Both the position numbers and the translations under genes were made by a program. A DNA stretch of 64,000 bases, from NCBI RefSeq assembly GCF_020921035.1, contig NC_063155.1, positions 24,731,294 through 24,795,293 on the forward strand. The letters run 5' to 3'. This DNA comes from Rhodamnia argentea (taxonomy: Eukaryota; Streptophyta; Magnoliopsida; Myrtales; Myrtaceae). Of the stretch, positions 47,233 through 61,255 are shown in pieces. The notes under the pieces were generated by a model. It did not search any database and was not told the origin of the DNA. It worked only from the letters and a program-made list of their open reading frames with translations. Numbering within the stretch: the first letter of the stretch is position 1; the number at the start of each line of letters is the position of its first letter.

Positions 47233-50200
47233 ATGTAAGTTCAGTTCTAGTGGATCTATTTTGCTCTGTAATCGCGTCGTCTGTCCATTACGAGCTGAAT
47301 TCAGCATGGCAAGTTTGACTCAATATGCTCTGTTATTTATTTATTTATTTTTTGGTCGAAACTCTGTTATTTGGTTCGAGTGCTGTACTGTGTGTACGTG
47401 TGGGACAGGGGGGCGTTTAAATTAGAGCTTCGGTGCCCACAAAAGGCCCATGGGGTTGCCGCCGATCCCGATCCCGATTGGAATCTCGAGAGTCTCTTAC
47501 CGGAGCTCGATGCCTTGGAAAAGAAGCTTAATGCTTCTTCGGTTATTCCTGTGCCTTTTACCAAGAACCAGTCACGGTTTGTATCATTCTAGCTGCCTTT
47601 GCAATTTCAGTTTCTTTTGGGATATTGTTTGTCCTATTCAAGAAATCCTGTTTCATCTGAGTTGAGAAGGATTGTTCGAACATGTTTGGTCGTTGTAGCT
47701 AATATTGAGAGGATATTCCTATAGGAAGATGGTGAAGGGCAGACCGAGTACATTTATAATGCGGGTATCTGATGACGAGATAGATGATCTGGATGACAGT
47801 GATGAGGAGGCGACTAGTGCTCGTTTAGTGACCAGGAAAAAATTCAATTTCAATAATTTATACACGAGGTATGGTTGTGCAGTACTTCTTGGTTTAATCT
47901 TGTCTATGGACGTACTCTAGCGGTTCTAAATTTATCTGGCAATGACAGTGATGAGAGTGATGATGAGTCAGCTCTGGAAGTGCAACCATACTTGATGGAT
48001 GAAGGGAACTCAGAGGAAGCTGCTTTATTTGAGCTCATACATGAATATCAGCTTGAAGTCAAGGTGATATGACAGTTTGATGTTGTTTTTCCTCTTTCAG
48101 TGCTATGTGTCACGATTCTTTGAGTTATATTACCTGCTGTATTCAGTTCAGTCTTTGGGCCTGTAACCTAGTTTTAATAAGAGAGTTAGCCACGATTACT
48201 GACATGGACAAGAGGCACTTTTTTCTGTTCCTTTAGCCATTTTCCTGCGCATGTCTGAAAGTACTAGTTGGCTTGATTAACAGGATGAGATTAGGAACCA
48301 AATCTCAGCACTAGAGACAGATTTGATTAATGGAAGTGAAAAGTCGACATTGGCGCTTGTGCGAGTTGAAAAATACAGAGATGCAAGACGAGATATGGAC
48401 AAGAAAATCGATACTCAATATCAACGCAAACTGTAAGTTCTCATTATTTTCTATCTCTCCACATGTGATTCCATTTTGCTGAAACTGTTCTCCACTCTTT
48501 GTTCATTTGTCATGTGGAAGATGATTGGCTTTTTGGATGTTGACTGTAACAGTATGTTAAAGTATATGACATATCCATAATTGCAGTGCAGAAGCCCTTG
48601 ATAATCACTTGACAGCTATCCAACGGGATCATGAATTGAAATCACAGATTGAAGAAAAGAAAATCAAAAGTGATGCAGCTTATGAAGAGGCTAGAAGAAA
48701 GGAAAAGGCACTTTATGAAGAAAAGCTTCGCCAAGAGAAAGCCATATTAGAAGCAGAGGTCTGTTTCCTAGGCCTTCCTGGTGTTGGATAGGTGTGACTA
48801 GGTCATAGTGTAGTAGCGCTTGCATGTCCTGCAATTATTTTCAGCATAAGTGTCTGTGGTGCCAGATTTTATTCCTCTACTTTGTTAGGATTTTTTACAA
48901 TGACGATAAATTTCATTTTTTGTTGATGAGAATCCCCAATCCAATATGAGACTAGTGCACCTAGACTGATCCATTACTTTGTTCGTCATCCCGCCTTTTA
49001 CAAATTTTTGTTTTAGTCACAATGAGCCTGTAATCCGGAGCCCACGTTTCCGCTCCAAAACCTTGATCTTGAATTAGCTTGCATCAAATTTTGATATAGT
49101 TTATACGAAACCATGCATCAACTGCTCTACTGGATCTTAGCGGTCTAATCCTCTTCTAGAACATGTTTTATATACTATTGCTGTTTGTTCATGGGGGAAA
49201 TTTCCTGTGTTGATACAGGCCAAGTTAAGAGAGGAGGCAGAAAGAGCTGCTACTTTGGAGGCTGAGAGGAGAGCAAAAGAAGCTGCAGATAAATTGGCTG
49301 CTGAAGCCTCAGAGAGAGTGGCTCGTGCAGTGGCCCAACAGGAAGCAGTAGGACTACGTACTGATGGAAGTCTGGCAAATTCGAGTTCTCTGTCTGAGAA
49401 AATCCAGTCAAATCAAACAAAGAAGTCAGAATCAGCTAGTATGTGCAATTTATTATATTGCGGAAATTACTCTTTGGTTTTTAGCAATACGATCTATCAT
49501 GCCCTGTGGTGCATGAAATGTATATTTAGATTGTTCTTGCTTAAAGTCTTTACAACTCATTGGTCTTTGAGTTCTTTTGGGAAGTTCTCAAGGATCTTAT
49601 GACCTGATAAAGTGAACTGTGATTTTGTCCTTGAAGTCTGGAAAACATACTAGCAAAACTACAAGGTGTACACCTGCTCCCGTGATTACTACCACATTCG
49701 GTGTTCCTGATTTTAGTGCCTGGGATTTTAAGTCAAGTCTAGAATACGCTCTGCTTTTTTACCATTGGAATCATTTATTTTCCATTTTCCATTTTATTTT
49801 GACCTTCTAGTTCACTTTCGTCGGTAAATTATTCTTCCACTTTACTCCTTTTTAGCTGAGAATTATGAGCTCTGTTCTGCACGGTTTATCATTATATATT
49901 ATCTACTTTTCATCTAAAGCATCAAATTTGGGCTTATTCGTATCTCAATTTTTTCAATTCTTGTTAAACTATGTGAACTTGCAGATTGTTAGTTTTGAAC
50001 TTGCAATTTGAAGGCATTCTAGTATTTGATTGTTAATACAGCTCCCTCTCTCATTTGTGGGTCATAATGGACTTTACTCAGCGTGGTTAGCGATTTTGAT
50101 CTGTTGTGCTGATTAAGTAGCCATTCAACCAGATACTTCTGCTATTATACTTGATCAACGTGGGAACACCATCTATCCATTTGAATACTTATGATTGTCA

Positions 50201-53200
50201 GAGGAATCGTGGTCTTATAGTCGATTTAATGTGGTCTAATATTTTTTTTTTTTTTGGTAAGGTATGTGGTCTAATATTTAGTCACTTCAACATGCATATT
50301 ATTTCTCTATGCTACAGTTTTTCATCTACCCCTTGGACTTTGCATTCTGATCCTTGGTCTTGACTGGCCAATATAATGATAGGTGATGTGGTGAAGGCTG
50401 CAAAAAGTGCCCTCATTGTAGAGCAGGGAAGACTACAGAAGTTCAAAGAGATTGATGAGCAGAACCGGGAAATACAAATAAACTTGAATAAGGTACTTCT
50501 CATAGGTCTCCAGGCGCATGTAAGGAACTCTTAAATTTGTTGCACCTACAAAGGAGTACTTGTTATCTCTTGCTTATCCATCCAACCACAAACAAAAAGA
50601 AAAGGAAGTATCTCCTGGATGTTCGTTGGAACATTGTAGTTCCTCCTGCAATATTGCAATATAAATATGGCGGTTCACGTCTTATTGTAGGATATAACTG
50701 TTCCCAAGTTTGATATTCAAAGCTGAAGGTTGAGGCTTAGAGTGTCTTCTCATTGTAGTTTGATTTTCATTATACTTTGTTCATTTGATTAAAAAGCATA
50801 TGAATTTGTTTTTTTTTTTTGGGCATTTGAAGTAGGATTTCAGCAGCAATGAGAGGCATGTAGCTAGGTTGATCAGACAGATACGGGGGACAAAGGACAA
50901 TGTCAGGTATGGAAGATGTTTCTAGTAGTCATGTAGATGTTAATGGTAAATTGATGATCACAGATTTTTCAGTTGCGCATTTTAAGTAAATCTTATTTTG
51001 CTTTTCTCTGTTTTCTTATTCGTTTTGTGTGCCTGGGAGGTAGATGCCAAACTGATGATTGCATTTAATCATGTTAAAGTTTTAGGAAGGAATGGTCCAA
51101 ATAACTCAGTACAGATGCCAAACTTGATCTTGTCCAATTTCTAGAGGTTCTTGGTATTATAATATATGACAAAGATCTAGTCGAGTTCTTGAATTTGCCA
51201 CGTGTTGATACAATTAGTATTTCTCGGTGTATGGGACACTAGCGTCAACTGGCCTTGAAGCAAGAACAAGGGGGTGCAGGGTCTCTTTTGGGTTTCTTTA
51301 TTGTTCAAGTTTTCAACCTTAGTACTTTCTTCACACTCTATTATAAGGGTCCCCTGTCATATGCTAATCTTGTGTTTACTCATCTCCATTGCCTGTTCTC
51401 CCGTGTCGCTTCACTATATATTTTGAACTGCCTCACTGTTATTATTTTGTGCAGATCCAAAGCAAGTGAACTATTAAAGATATTCAATAATCCTGCTTGC
51501 CCTCAGTCCATTAGCATTGCAGCATTTGCGAGAAAGGTATGCCATATTTTTACCCTGGGAACATGTGAATGTCCTAAATCCTGATTCTTGTTACGATATA
51601 TGCCTGCTATGGCACGCATCTTGGCACGCATCTTGAACTCTTGCATCTCTATGTATACATATTACTGAACATAAGTTTTACTGCCAAGTGGTACCAAGGT
51701 TGGAATATTATGCGTCTGAAGGAAGGACAATTATAGAACTTACAAACTCAAAACTTCCAAAATACTGTTTGATCGTTATTATACTTTGTTAATGTAGGAT
51801 ATCATCAAGGTGTGCCAATTTTAGTACATATCTCTTAGGTTGTATTTGGTTGTCCGAATTTCAAGTCATGATAAGACCGGATACGGTAGGATAAAAATCC
51901 TAGAATTTTGTCATATCATATCTATTGTTTGGTGAATTGTGGATTTAAAGTCGGATAAACAATCGTAAGGCGTGGTCGAGTGAGTAAACAAGTGCTGAAC
52001 AATTGAATTATTCAGCCTCTTTTCACAAGTCGAAGATACTCATGTAGGTCATCCAAGAGAGTTATCTTGAAAGTCGATAATCAAAATTGAGTTATTTACA
52101 ACATGTCGAGACCTTTTTCGAATGTTGAAAATGTTAAAGTAATTAAAGAACAAGGGACGTAATCTTATATCACGCCAAACAATCGATTAAAGAACGAGAT
52201 TGTGGAGATACTTGGCTTTGCGCCGGAGACCCCACTTAGTGCCACCAGGCACGACCACACTTGATGGTTGCCACCACCGAAGGTGCGGCGCTCCTACTAG
52301 AGAGGTGACCCGGCATGGTAGAGAGGTGGCCTGGCACGGAAGAGAGATAGGGAGAGAGAGTAGAGGTGAGCAAAAAAGCCATGATCTACTCAAACCGGAC
52401 CGGACCGTACCCAACCCGTCGATTTTGGATGGTAATCGGCAGGTACTGTCTGGTTTCCGGTTCTAATTTTCTGGAATCGGCAGGTACCGGTTCGGTTCTC
52501 GATTTTGGGTGGGAACCATCCAACCGGCCCAACCGGACCGGTCCTTTTATATAATACAAATATATATTTTGTTAATTTGAGTGCATGACTTTGGATATGC
52601 CTTACTTCATAAAGTATGGTATATGGAATAACTGCAGTGACACGGTGAGATTGTGGCACATTAGTTTAGGCTAAGCTAGATAGCTGCACTAAAGTGGATC
52701 TGTGCCTTTTGGAATAACTTTTGCAAGTATTACAATGCTTGTTATTTTGCATAATGAAAATTTTCTATTTGGCAATTGTACTAAATCGTTGTCCCCCATC
52801 GTTATCTTGCATATTGAAAATTTTCCTTCTTCAACCGCTGGGGATTCGTTCCCTTTTCTTTTTTAATTGATGATGGTGCTCGCTAGGACCGTAATTGGAA
52901 TCCAACCGTAAACCGGACCGGACCGGTGGTTCGGTTCTTGGGTGGATTTATGGAACGAGCGGGTGGTTCATGGTTCGCATTTTGCGGAACTAGTCCCTAG
53001 CGGGCGGTTCTCGGTTCTAGGATGGGAACCAACCATCCTGGAACCGATCACCCCTAGGAGAGACGGTGGTTGTGGGAAAAATCTGGTTCTTCTTGTATTT
53101 GTTCTATTGAGAAATCCTATCTGAGTCTATTCTATCTCCTCCGCTAGGATTTTTTTATTAGGGCTATATCCCTCTATATCCCCCTTCATTCTATCATGGA

Positions 53201-56200
53201 TAACTACCAAGCACGGGATATGATAAGACATCATATACCGGCTTTTATCTTGACGACCAAACATAGCTTTACAAAATAGTGAGTGCAAAGATATCAAAGT
53301 ACCCTAATGAATAAGGCAATGTTCATTGCAGTAAGTCTTATGGACATGAAGGAAGAAGGTATCTTGTAAAGTGAGAGAGTGAGTTTGTCAATTAGAAGTC
53401 TTGTGGTTTTATCTGAAAGACGAGGTACTTGGTTTGTGCACGGCAATTATGCAGAGTTGCATATTTCTAAATTAAACACTTACAGCACACATAACGACAT
53501 GATTCTCCTCTGTATAATCAATGCTTTGAATAAATAAAAATGAAATGAGGTTCTTATTTTGCCTAGCTCATATTGCCTATTAATTCATGATCATGCTGCT
53601 CAAAAAGATAGACAGCGACCATAACCTTAAGAAATTTGGCATGCTGCAGGTTGTTTCCCATTGTGAAAGCCCTGATAATGCTGCATTCGCATGTGCCCAT
53701 GTCATTGTGATGGTTACATCAAAGGTAACTAAATGGTGTCATAAGCATAGTTATTTTTTCTACTTTCCCTTTTCATGTAACTTCTGCTATACTGAATATC
53801 TTATGCCAGTCGTTCTTTCCAGCTTCAAATCCCATTTAAAAGTCGTTTTTATTCTAGTTGAGTCTAGTAGACTTGAGTGGACAGTCTTTGTTGGGGATCA
53901 CTTGTCTGTCGAGAAGAACTGATGTATATCATCCTCTCAATCAGGTCTCAGATGATTCAAAGCTTTTAAGAATGAACTCCAAGTTCTCTTAGACTAGATT
54001 TCAAGTCAAAATGCAGTTTTGCTTTACTCGCGGAATCTGCTTGAAACAAGTTACGTGGTCCTCAAACTGGTTGAAAGAAGAATTTATGGACTGATTATGT
54101 ATGGGTTTGCAGAGTTGAGTGGGTCCATAGGTTGATCTGATTTCTTAGACTGAAATTGATACGACTGATGAATGCTATCTACAACATCCAGTTAAGATTT
54201 TTGGTGGAAAAACTTTTAAGATTTAAGTACTTGCCAATCATTAGAGTTCCTATAAGGATTCTGATTGTTCTAAATGTTTTTTCTGTTCTCACCACATAAT
54301 GAAGAGAGATTTTAGTCTCCACAGCTAATTAGGGTGTAGTACTTTGTGAGGTTTATGACTTTGTAATCTGTACATGATTCTGTTTTACACATTTTGTTCA
54401 ATCAATCGGTTCTCCTTCTTTTTTTTTTTAAGGTTTGCATTTAATTCTGTTACTAGAAGTGTATACAATGGGTTATCCTATTGACAAGTGTGGGAAGATG
54501 TTAATTTTGCATTTAGCTACTAATAAATAAAAAAGAACTTAGCAGATGATGTTTGGAATTTGAGATGGCTGGCTTGCTTTAGTATCTGCTGCGTCTTATA
54601 TGTTAAAATTTGAAATGGCTTTTTATCAGTATAGTTCTAAGTAAACATATTTCTTTCAGATGCCTCACGTAATGGATGTTCTTCTTGCGGAGTTCCACAT
54701 GGCTTGCATATTTACAGTCCCAAAGTATATAATCTACTCAAAGGTATGGGCTTATTTACAGTCCATACAGCCTTCTATGTTAAAATTTTCCCACTGCAGA
54801 TGTGAATTTTGAATAATTCCTGCTGGTTCAGACTGCATTTGAATCAAAAGAGGCATACTACAAAGCTCTTGGATTCCGAGAAGACAATGGGAAACTAGAA
54901 AATGTTAAAGATTACTTGAAACGGCTGGAATCTTACATGAGACTCTATGGAGCGCTTGTGCAGGTTTGCTGTTGTATTTTTTCTTTTGGAATTATTCGTA
55001 CCATTTAAATAACGATGCATGGAGTAGTAAACTGAAGTAATGAACATTCTCTGATGATAAAAGTGCGAACTAAAATGTAATATGAAGTAAGTTCTAACAT
55101 TGTGATTTGATGGCTTGGGTTAGAGCTATTCATTTCTTGCTAAATGTGATGGATTGGACTTCCATTTGTTGTTGCTTTGAGTGATTAAAGTATTTGTAAT
55201 TGGTTACTGGGAATTGTTGAATCACAGAATAAAAAAAGGTCCATCTTCCTCTTCCCCCATTTTCACAGCACATTTTTCTAGGCTCAGTGGTAAACTCATC
55301 CAAGCAGACACTATACTTCTTAAGTCTTCTATTGCAAATATTTAACACATAGTTACGGTAAAGCACTAGTAAAATATGGGATCCATATCCCCAAATGTCT
55401 TGAAGGATGTTGTTTTCATCAACTTGATGTCCACTTCTTCTGCTGACTTGCAACTTCTAATCCAGCGATTATGGTTTATGAGCATTGAATTATTACTTCC
55501 CAAACTCTGTTGGCCTTCAATTCCATCATTACATGTCTCTGTTCATGTTCACCAAATTATAAGTTCCCGAACTCTCTGTTTTGCCTTCATTTCCATCATT
55601 ACATGTCTCTGTTCTCATCTCCATCAATATGCACAAGGCTCAAGCAGTTTTGCTGCTGTCATTTAACCACATGCTTTAGAAAAGCGTATAACTTGCCATG
55701 CTATGAAATATATCATTTTTCCTGCTGAGAATTTGGAATATCATCAATTGTCTGTTCAATAAGTTGGACCCTTTCAGTTCTTAATTCTACTACCATTTCA
55801 GGAAGCTGATCGATGACATTTGTTTTGGCAGACTGAACCTATGAATTTTCAAAATGCTCATGGCCTCAAAGAAGGATGGGCATGGCTTGCTCGATTCTTA
55901 AACACATTTCCTGCCAATGTCTACACAGCTGTTGCCTTGAATGCCTTCTTGCAGGTAGCTTGGTGCTTAAATGAATTTGATGTTTCTACGGTTGGTTAAA
56001 AAGATTCCAAGTTTTAAGTTGATCGTTTGGAATTGAATACGTCGTGACAATTTCTGTAGATACCATTTTCCTTATGGCAATGAGAGAAAACATATTCCTT
56101 GTTTTGGTAGATTGTAAATTCAAGTAGTAGTTTTTGCAATGCGGAAAAAAAGATGGGACTTTCTTCTCATTTAGGCTACTGCCATAATTTCCTACATGTA

Positions 56201-57099
56201 GTTGTTCTTGTGGAAAACACTGAAAACATACGTCACTTTTAACCAAATGACCATTAAGAACTATACCATATAAATACCGAATAAATGCCCGACTTCTACA
56301 TTTAAAGACCACTTTGCATTTTCACATCAATTATCCTTGTATCCCTACTTACAAAAATGCCATTTTTTTTTCAAAAATACCCATCCCCAAATCCTAAATT
56401 CTCATGTCCACTCAAAACACTTGAAACCAACTAAAATCTTAACCAACCAAAACTAAGCAAGATGCTTATATGAGTTTGCAAGGAGGGGAACTTGTCTTTT
56501 TAATGTGGGAACTTGTTTAATGGCATGTGAATGGTAACTGCAGAAATAGAGGTATGTAAGTGGTCATTAGGTCAAAAGTGAGGTATTTTATCTTTGGTTC
56601 TTCCCCCTGTTCTCATGTGGGGGCTTTGTCCAGATTTCTGAAGATGCGGTGGAAATAGCTGAAGGAACTATCTTGTTTTGCTTTGTACTCTACAGCGAAC
56701 TTGCTTTCAAGAGCTTTTCTCATGGAATATGTTTTAGTAAACAGCACAGTGAAGCAAACACTACAGAACTTTTTTCTTCACCAAAAGGATAGTTGTTTTC
56801 TCACGCTAATTGCTGTAATATTTTTATTATTGTAGATGGCGGGCTTTGCCCTTTTTAGAAGATACCGTCGTCAGTTCAAGAAGATGCTGAATGTTATCTC
56901 TGAAGACTATTTGGGTGCATTAAAAGCACGCAGGCACTCTGAGTTGACGCCAATTATTGCGGAAATTCAGTCATACATAGAAGACGACAAGTTCCTTAAG
57001 GAACCAGAAGGAAGGGCCCTGCAGGATTCTTTGCTCTCCAGTGTTATGGTGCCCGAGTCTAGTTATGCATCTACCCAATCAAATGGATACTACCACTGA
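47233..57099 (+). CDS. GLE1: mRNA export factor GLE1 (nucleoporin GLE1)
   Basis: Coding segments 47233-47234, 47409-47576, 47725-47868, 47949-48063, 48284-48432, 48587-48758, 49219-49438, 50383-50492, 50836-50906, 51455-51536, 53650-53724, 54660-54743, 54832-54963, 55832-55954 and 56836-57099 join in frame to 636 aa, near the usual plant length (about 610). GLE1 sits on the cytoplasmic side of the nuclear pore and activates the DEAD-box helicase that strips export proteins from mRNA. Landmarks are an acidic N-terminal part (VSDDEIDDLDDSDEE), a long central coiled coil from LEVQPYLMDEGNSEEAALFE through KREKALYEEKLRQEK-type helices, and the C-terminal GLE1 domain (LNKDFSSNERHVARLIRQIR, KEGWAWLARFLNTFP). 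The start codon AT|G is split by an intron. The exon 3/4 join is the least certain. Intron 10 holds a nested transposon. Confidence 0.9.
51840..53267. mobile_element. TIR element in GLE1 intron 10, split by a nested hAT-type insertion
   Basis: The left end TTGTATTTGGTTGTCCGAA pairs with the right end, whose inverse reads GCTATGTTTGGTCGTCAAGA. Inner arms carry CATGATAAGACCGGATACGG and the mirrored ATGATAAGACATCATATACC phrase. A GC-rich stretch lies at about 52205-52340. The hAT-type element 52361-53056 interrupts it. Ends are approximate, and no coding content is recognised. Confidence 0.5.
52361..53056. mobile_element. hAT-type MITE nested in GLE1 intron 10
   Basis: It begins TAGAGGTGAGCAAAA and ends with the inverse of TAGGGGTGATC, the same termini as the element at 10232-10672. 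The interior is again dominated by ACCGGACCGG, GGTTCTCG and GGAACC phrases. A flanking GGAGAGA(G/C) occurs on both sides but lies in a GA-rich stretch, so the 8-bp target duplication is only probable. Confidence 0.65.
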
Positions 57100-57767
57100 C
57101 AACTTAGGAGAAATCACAACAATATGATCTGCGAAATTACGGCAGCAAACAATTTTTATTCACGAGCTTCAAGTCAATTGACTTTACTGCCTCACACTCA
57201 CGGGAGATCCTAATTGAGAATTGTATATTGTTGAGGACTACTCAGGGTTCCTGTCCGGATTAATATTCCGTTGTATCATCCTGGTTGGATGAGGTTGAAT
57301 TAGTATATTTGGTCACCGTTTGACTGCTCTTTGCATCAGTGGATATTTTAAGTCCTCTCGTCATTGCTCGGCATGATTATATTGGGCATTGCATACCGAG
57401 GTCATTGCATTTCATGCAATGGGTGCATCTGCTCAAATGCGTCTGGACTGTTCAATTTATTGGGGTCCAATTGCTTTACACATGATATTAACCAGATTCG
57501 ATGATTCAAAGAGATGTGGAGGACCGGGTTATCCTAGTAACTTTTACATTGCATAGGTGAGGGTACATATGTTGCGATTGGTATGTCTTCCCCCTTAATA
57601 TTACAGAACATTTTTCAGTAAGTAACGGCATGAAACAGATCAGAGGCCAGCAGCGAGGACTAGCCCTTTACTCCAACTTAAAAGTCAACTATATACTTCC
57701 ATATAGAGCAATGCTAGCTGAGATCAACTTGTAGTTTTAACAGTAGATGTAAAATGGCAAAGCGCGG
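57100..57767. other. Spacer between the convergent GLE1 and RGLG 3' ends
   Basis: About 670 bases contain the 3'UTRs of GLE1 (+) and of the RGLG-type gene (-). No repeat, gene or clear terminator was recognised. Confidence 0.5.
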
Positions 57768-60527
57768 TCAATAAAGCTTAATTCTGATATGGATGGTGCT
57801 CTGGCATATCGGGCATGACTGCAGATTCTCCCCACAGTCACAGCAGGTCTGTCAAATGAAAGAAGAACAGAGGATATTAGCTTGAAAATGATTGTGTTAT
57901 CCTGCTCCTCAGGATCTCATAGATGGAAACATAAGAGGAGAGAGTGGAAAAGGAGACCAACAAGATGAACTTCCATACCAGGTGGCCGCACCCGAAGGCC
58001 ATGTCCTTTGAATTGCTCATACATATGGGACAATCCTGAGCAAATCCACAAGAGCAAAATGGAATAATTGGACGAAATCAGTAACCCCTTTTTCAATCGA
58101 TTGAAGCGAGGTAATGATGAATATCATGAAATATAGAAGATTTGTTTCTCGCTTTGTGATTGACAGACGAGCCGAGAAAACTGATAATTCTGTTAGCTTA
58201 CTTGAACTAGCTCATCCAGAAAGAATTTCCCTGAAAACATCACACAGCATACCTGACTGTCATCAGCCGAAACTGCTGATGGGGCTCTGCTGAACGTTGG
58301 GGAGCATTCATCGCGACAAGGAGTTTCCTTTTGCTGAAAATTTCTTGATTGGTAAGGTCTTGAGCTGCTGCTGTGAACAGGCGGAGGAAGAGGAATTCTC
58401 TCTGGGGAAATCCCCCTTTGTTGACTATCCCATCAATTTAGGAAACAAGATTTTCAACGGAGGTTCAGACTCTTGAACACAGTAAAAGAGATGATCAAAC
58501 AGTGCATGTATCATCAAGAGCCTAGAGCATAATTCTTACCCTAATATGCCGAGCTCGATAGTTGCCTTATACTGAGACGGAACTTCCATTAAGGCCGCGA
58601 GAGCGAATTCCGCCTGTTTTCTAGATGCATCCACATTCTTGGACATGATCTCGGTAAAGTTGACAAACTGGCAAGACCAAAGAAAGAAGTTGTCTGCTGA
58701 GCATGTAGAAAAATGTTATGGCCATTGATCGTTCTAGACCAGGGGCTGATGTACCTGGAAATTGTCAAAGGCTCTCGCAGGAATGTTATCATCGAACTCC
58801 TGCATTAGGTCCCATGGCCCATCCCCGACCCCAACTAAAACAATAGACAGAGGGTATTCGCTGCAATGGAGTTCACATATGTCATGTCATGTCATGAGGA
58901 TGGGAGAAGAAATGCAAATGAGATTGTGAAAAGGCAGCTTGAAGTGGTCTGGGAGGAATACCTAGCTCTCACGATTGCATCAACTGTCTTTTGCTCTTGC
59001 GAACTGAGCTGGCCATACTGAGTATCAACACTTCTTGTCACCTGCGTCGATTGCCGCATTGTGGGAAGAAAAGGAGATAATCAATACCAAGTAACCGATA
59101 ATCACAACACCATACTATATTATCTCATTATAAGGAGATAATCTTCTGTCCTAGCACCCAAACTTGTAAAAATTCAAAGAAAAAAGCTCAAAAAGGAGGA
59201 GGAAACTTTCATTCCTGAAAAAATGACAGGATCTGGTGAAGAAGCCGCGACTTAGCTTTGATTGTTTAGTCTATGAAGAACATGATTTTACCTGCCCATC
59301 AGCTATAATTAACAGGACATGGTACTGGCCACCGCTTTGCTCTACAATCGTCATTGCCATCTCAATTACAGGTGCAAAGGATGTCGGTCCTGCAATGGTT
59401 AAAAGAAAATTGACAAACGTATTACCAGATCATCCTGCAGAAGCAGAAACCCCCATAGTTTGACAAATTAAACAGAAGCAGCACCCGCAAGGCGGAGACA
59501 GGGAACGACATCTTTGTATCGCACCAAAACTTCCTCAAATCCGTTACAGCATCTATTGTCTGGATAAAAACTGAAAACATCCTGGTCGTGCGTTGACGCT
59601 GCAGAATTTTCAGCATTAGTTTCATCTTCAATGGATTCATTTACATAAGAAACTGATCCCCATAGGGAACTAATGTACCATCTCCGAATCCGAAACAGGG
59701 AATTAGGTTATCCTCATCGAATGAGGATAAAGTCTTTCCGATGATTGATATCGCTTGCTCATAGGGATTCTGACCATGGCCAATGTGATGCAGGCTTCGC
59801 CGTTGGAATGACCTTGTGCCTGATATTCGAAACAATCTCCCACACAGTCAATCACATGACTTATGAAATGGAACAAGGCATTAAGAAAGCGTACCCGTCC
59901 ACTCATTGCTCTTTGTGAAATCAATCCCGACGATGAGATTAGAAGACTCTAAACCAGCTTGGGCGAGAGCGGTAGTTACCTGTGCTAGTTAGATCATCAT
60001 GATCATCTTCATTGACAACATGTGAAAGATTTGAAGCATTGTGCTATCGTTTCAGGCTAAATTTCAATCTTTGTATCATTCATTTCTGAACATCTTCCAA
60101 AAGAAAAACAAAACTGTAGTTTAAACATCTTCAGACTAGACGTTTCATACATCTCATTTTTTGAATAGCCATCACAGGTGACATGGATTGAGACACCCTA
60201 AGAGATAGAGGAGATCTTTGCCCGTAATCGCTCTAAATGCTGTCAAGGACCTGAGCTAATTACCTCATACAAAGAACGATAATTATCGGCTATCCTTGAA
60301 TATTTCGTGTTCACTATCTTCCGACGCTGCCGGGTCTGCGCTTGCGAAGGTTGTGTAGCATAATTGTACGGCGGAGAAGGCATGCAGTGATGACGAAGGC
60401 ACGTTTGGTGCGGATCCTGCATAGTATTACCTCCATACTCACTCCAAGAACTCGACGGATTCCAAGCATGCCCACCATTTGAATATGGTCTCCTCCTGCT
60501 TGTCCTCTTTGGCAGTATGCCTCCCAT
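57768..60527 (-). CDS. E3 ubiquitin ligase of RGLG type (copine/VWA + RING)
   Basis: Eleven exons (60527-60264, 59979-59895, 59819-59679, 59598-59485, 59389-59292, 59041-58962, 58860-58755, 58667-58540, 58415-58253, 58035-57979, 57848-57768) join in frame to 438 aa. The start [13 protein letters not shown] has Gly2, which fits N-myristoylation and plasma-membrane attachment as known for RGLG proteins. A copine-type VWA domain spans about 100-350 and carries a MIDAS-like DFTKS (D108, T110, S112), [20 protein letters not shown] and IPCFGFGD. The C-terminus is a C3HC4 RING: C395, C398, C409, H411, C414, C417, C424, C427, ending RIKLY. Family members add K63-linked ubiquitin and act in auxin, stress and dormancy signalling. 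Which member this is remains open. An acceptor AG two codons before the ATG implies a 5'UTR intron. All coding introns are GT-AG. Confidence 0.94.
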
Positions 60528-61255
60528 ATCACCTGCAACTTTTCGAAAAAGAAAAAATCAATGTAACTTGAACCCAAGAAGCACCTGCCTAAGGGATAAG
60601 CAAAAGACTAAGACGCCAGGATTTTAGTATCTATTTGTTATTTTCTGCCAGAACATAAGAGATTGAAGCGTGATCATATCCGAAACTAGATGGGTACGGC
60701 CCCAGAATTCAGCAACATCTGTTGCAGAGGAGGGAAAACAGGATTCTTTTTACCCTCAAGAACAGAACTCAAAAAGATTGCAAGAACAAACAAAACCTGC
60801 AACGACTGGGAGAGCTCTCGGGTCTCGGGACTGCAACAAGCTTAAAATGCAGACAGAGTCTTTGGAGAGATGGCCAACGTTAAAGAGGAAGAAAGCACAG
60901 ACACTTTCATTAATATTTATGTAATTTGGCGTGTGATGATGAGCCAAGATTAGAACAAGTAGGCGCGTAATCTGGCAAGAGAAGAAAGCGAACCAGAGAG
61001 GTCAGGTCCGTCAACCAAAACGATTCGTCATTTCTGGTGGCTCCCATCTTGAAGTCAGTGAGAGTTAGTAAAGAGTCAGCATCTGACAATCATTTTTTTA
61101 ATCCATAATTTGACTGTTGACGCCCGCTTTGCTCCTGAAGATAAACCCAGATGTCGCTTTACCGCTGCATAAAGCGCGACGCAGATGCTAAACTGTTGAC
61201 GGTGTGATTTATGCTCCCGTCGACTGGAAAGCACCGGAGTGCTGCGGTTGCGAAG

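Noticed and set aside
47869-47948. Alternative GLE1 exon 3/4 join using a later GT (47874) and the AG at about 47920
   Set aside because: It keeps the frame but needs a weak donor. The AG|GTATGG donor at 47869 with the AG at 47948 also keeps the frame and fits the acidic stretch better. Left as second choice.
49619-49810. Possible extra GLE1 exon (reads GKHTSKTTRCTPAPVITTTF)
   Set aside because: Exons 7 (ends 49438) and 8 (starts 50383) already join in phase, and this piece has no convincing splice pair.
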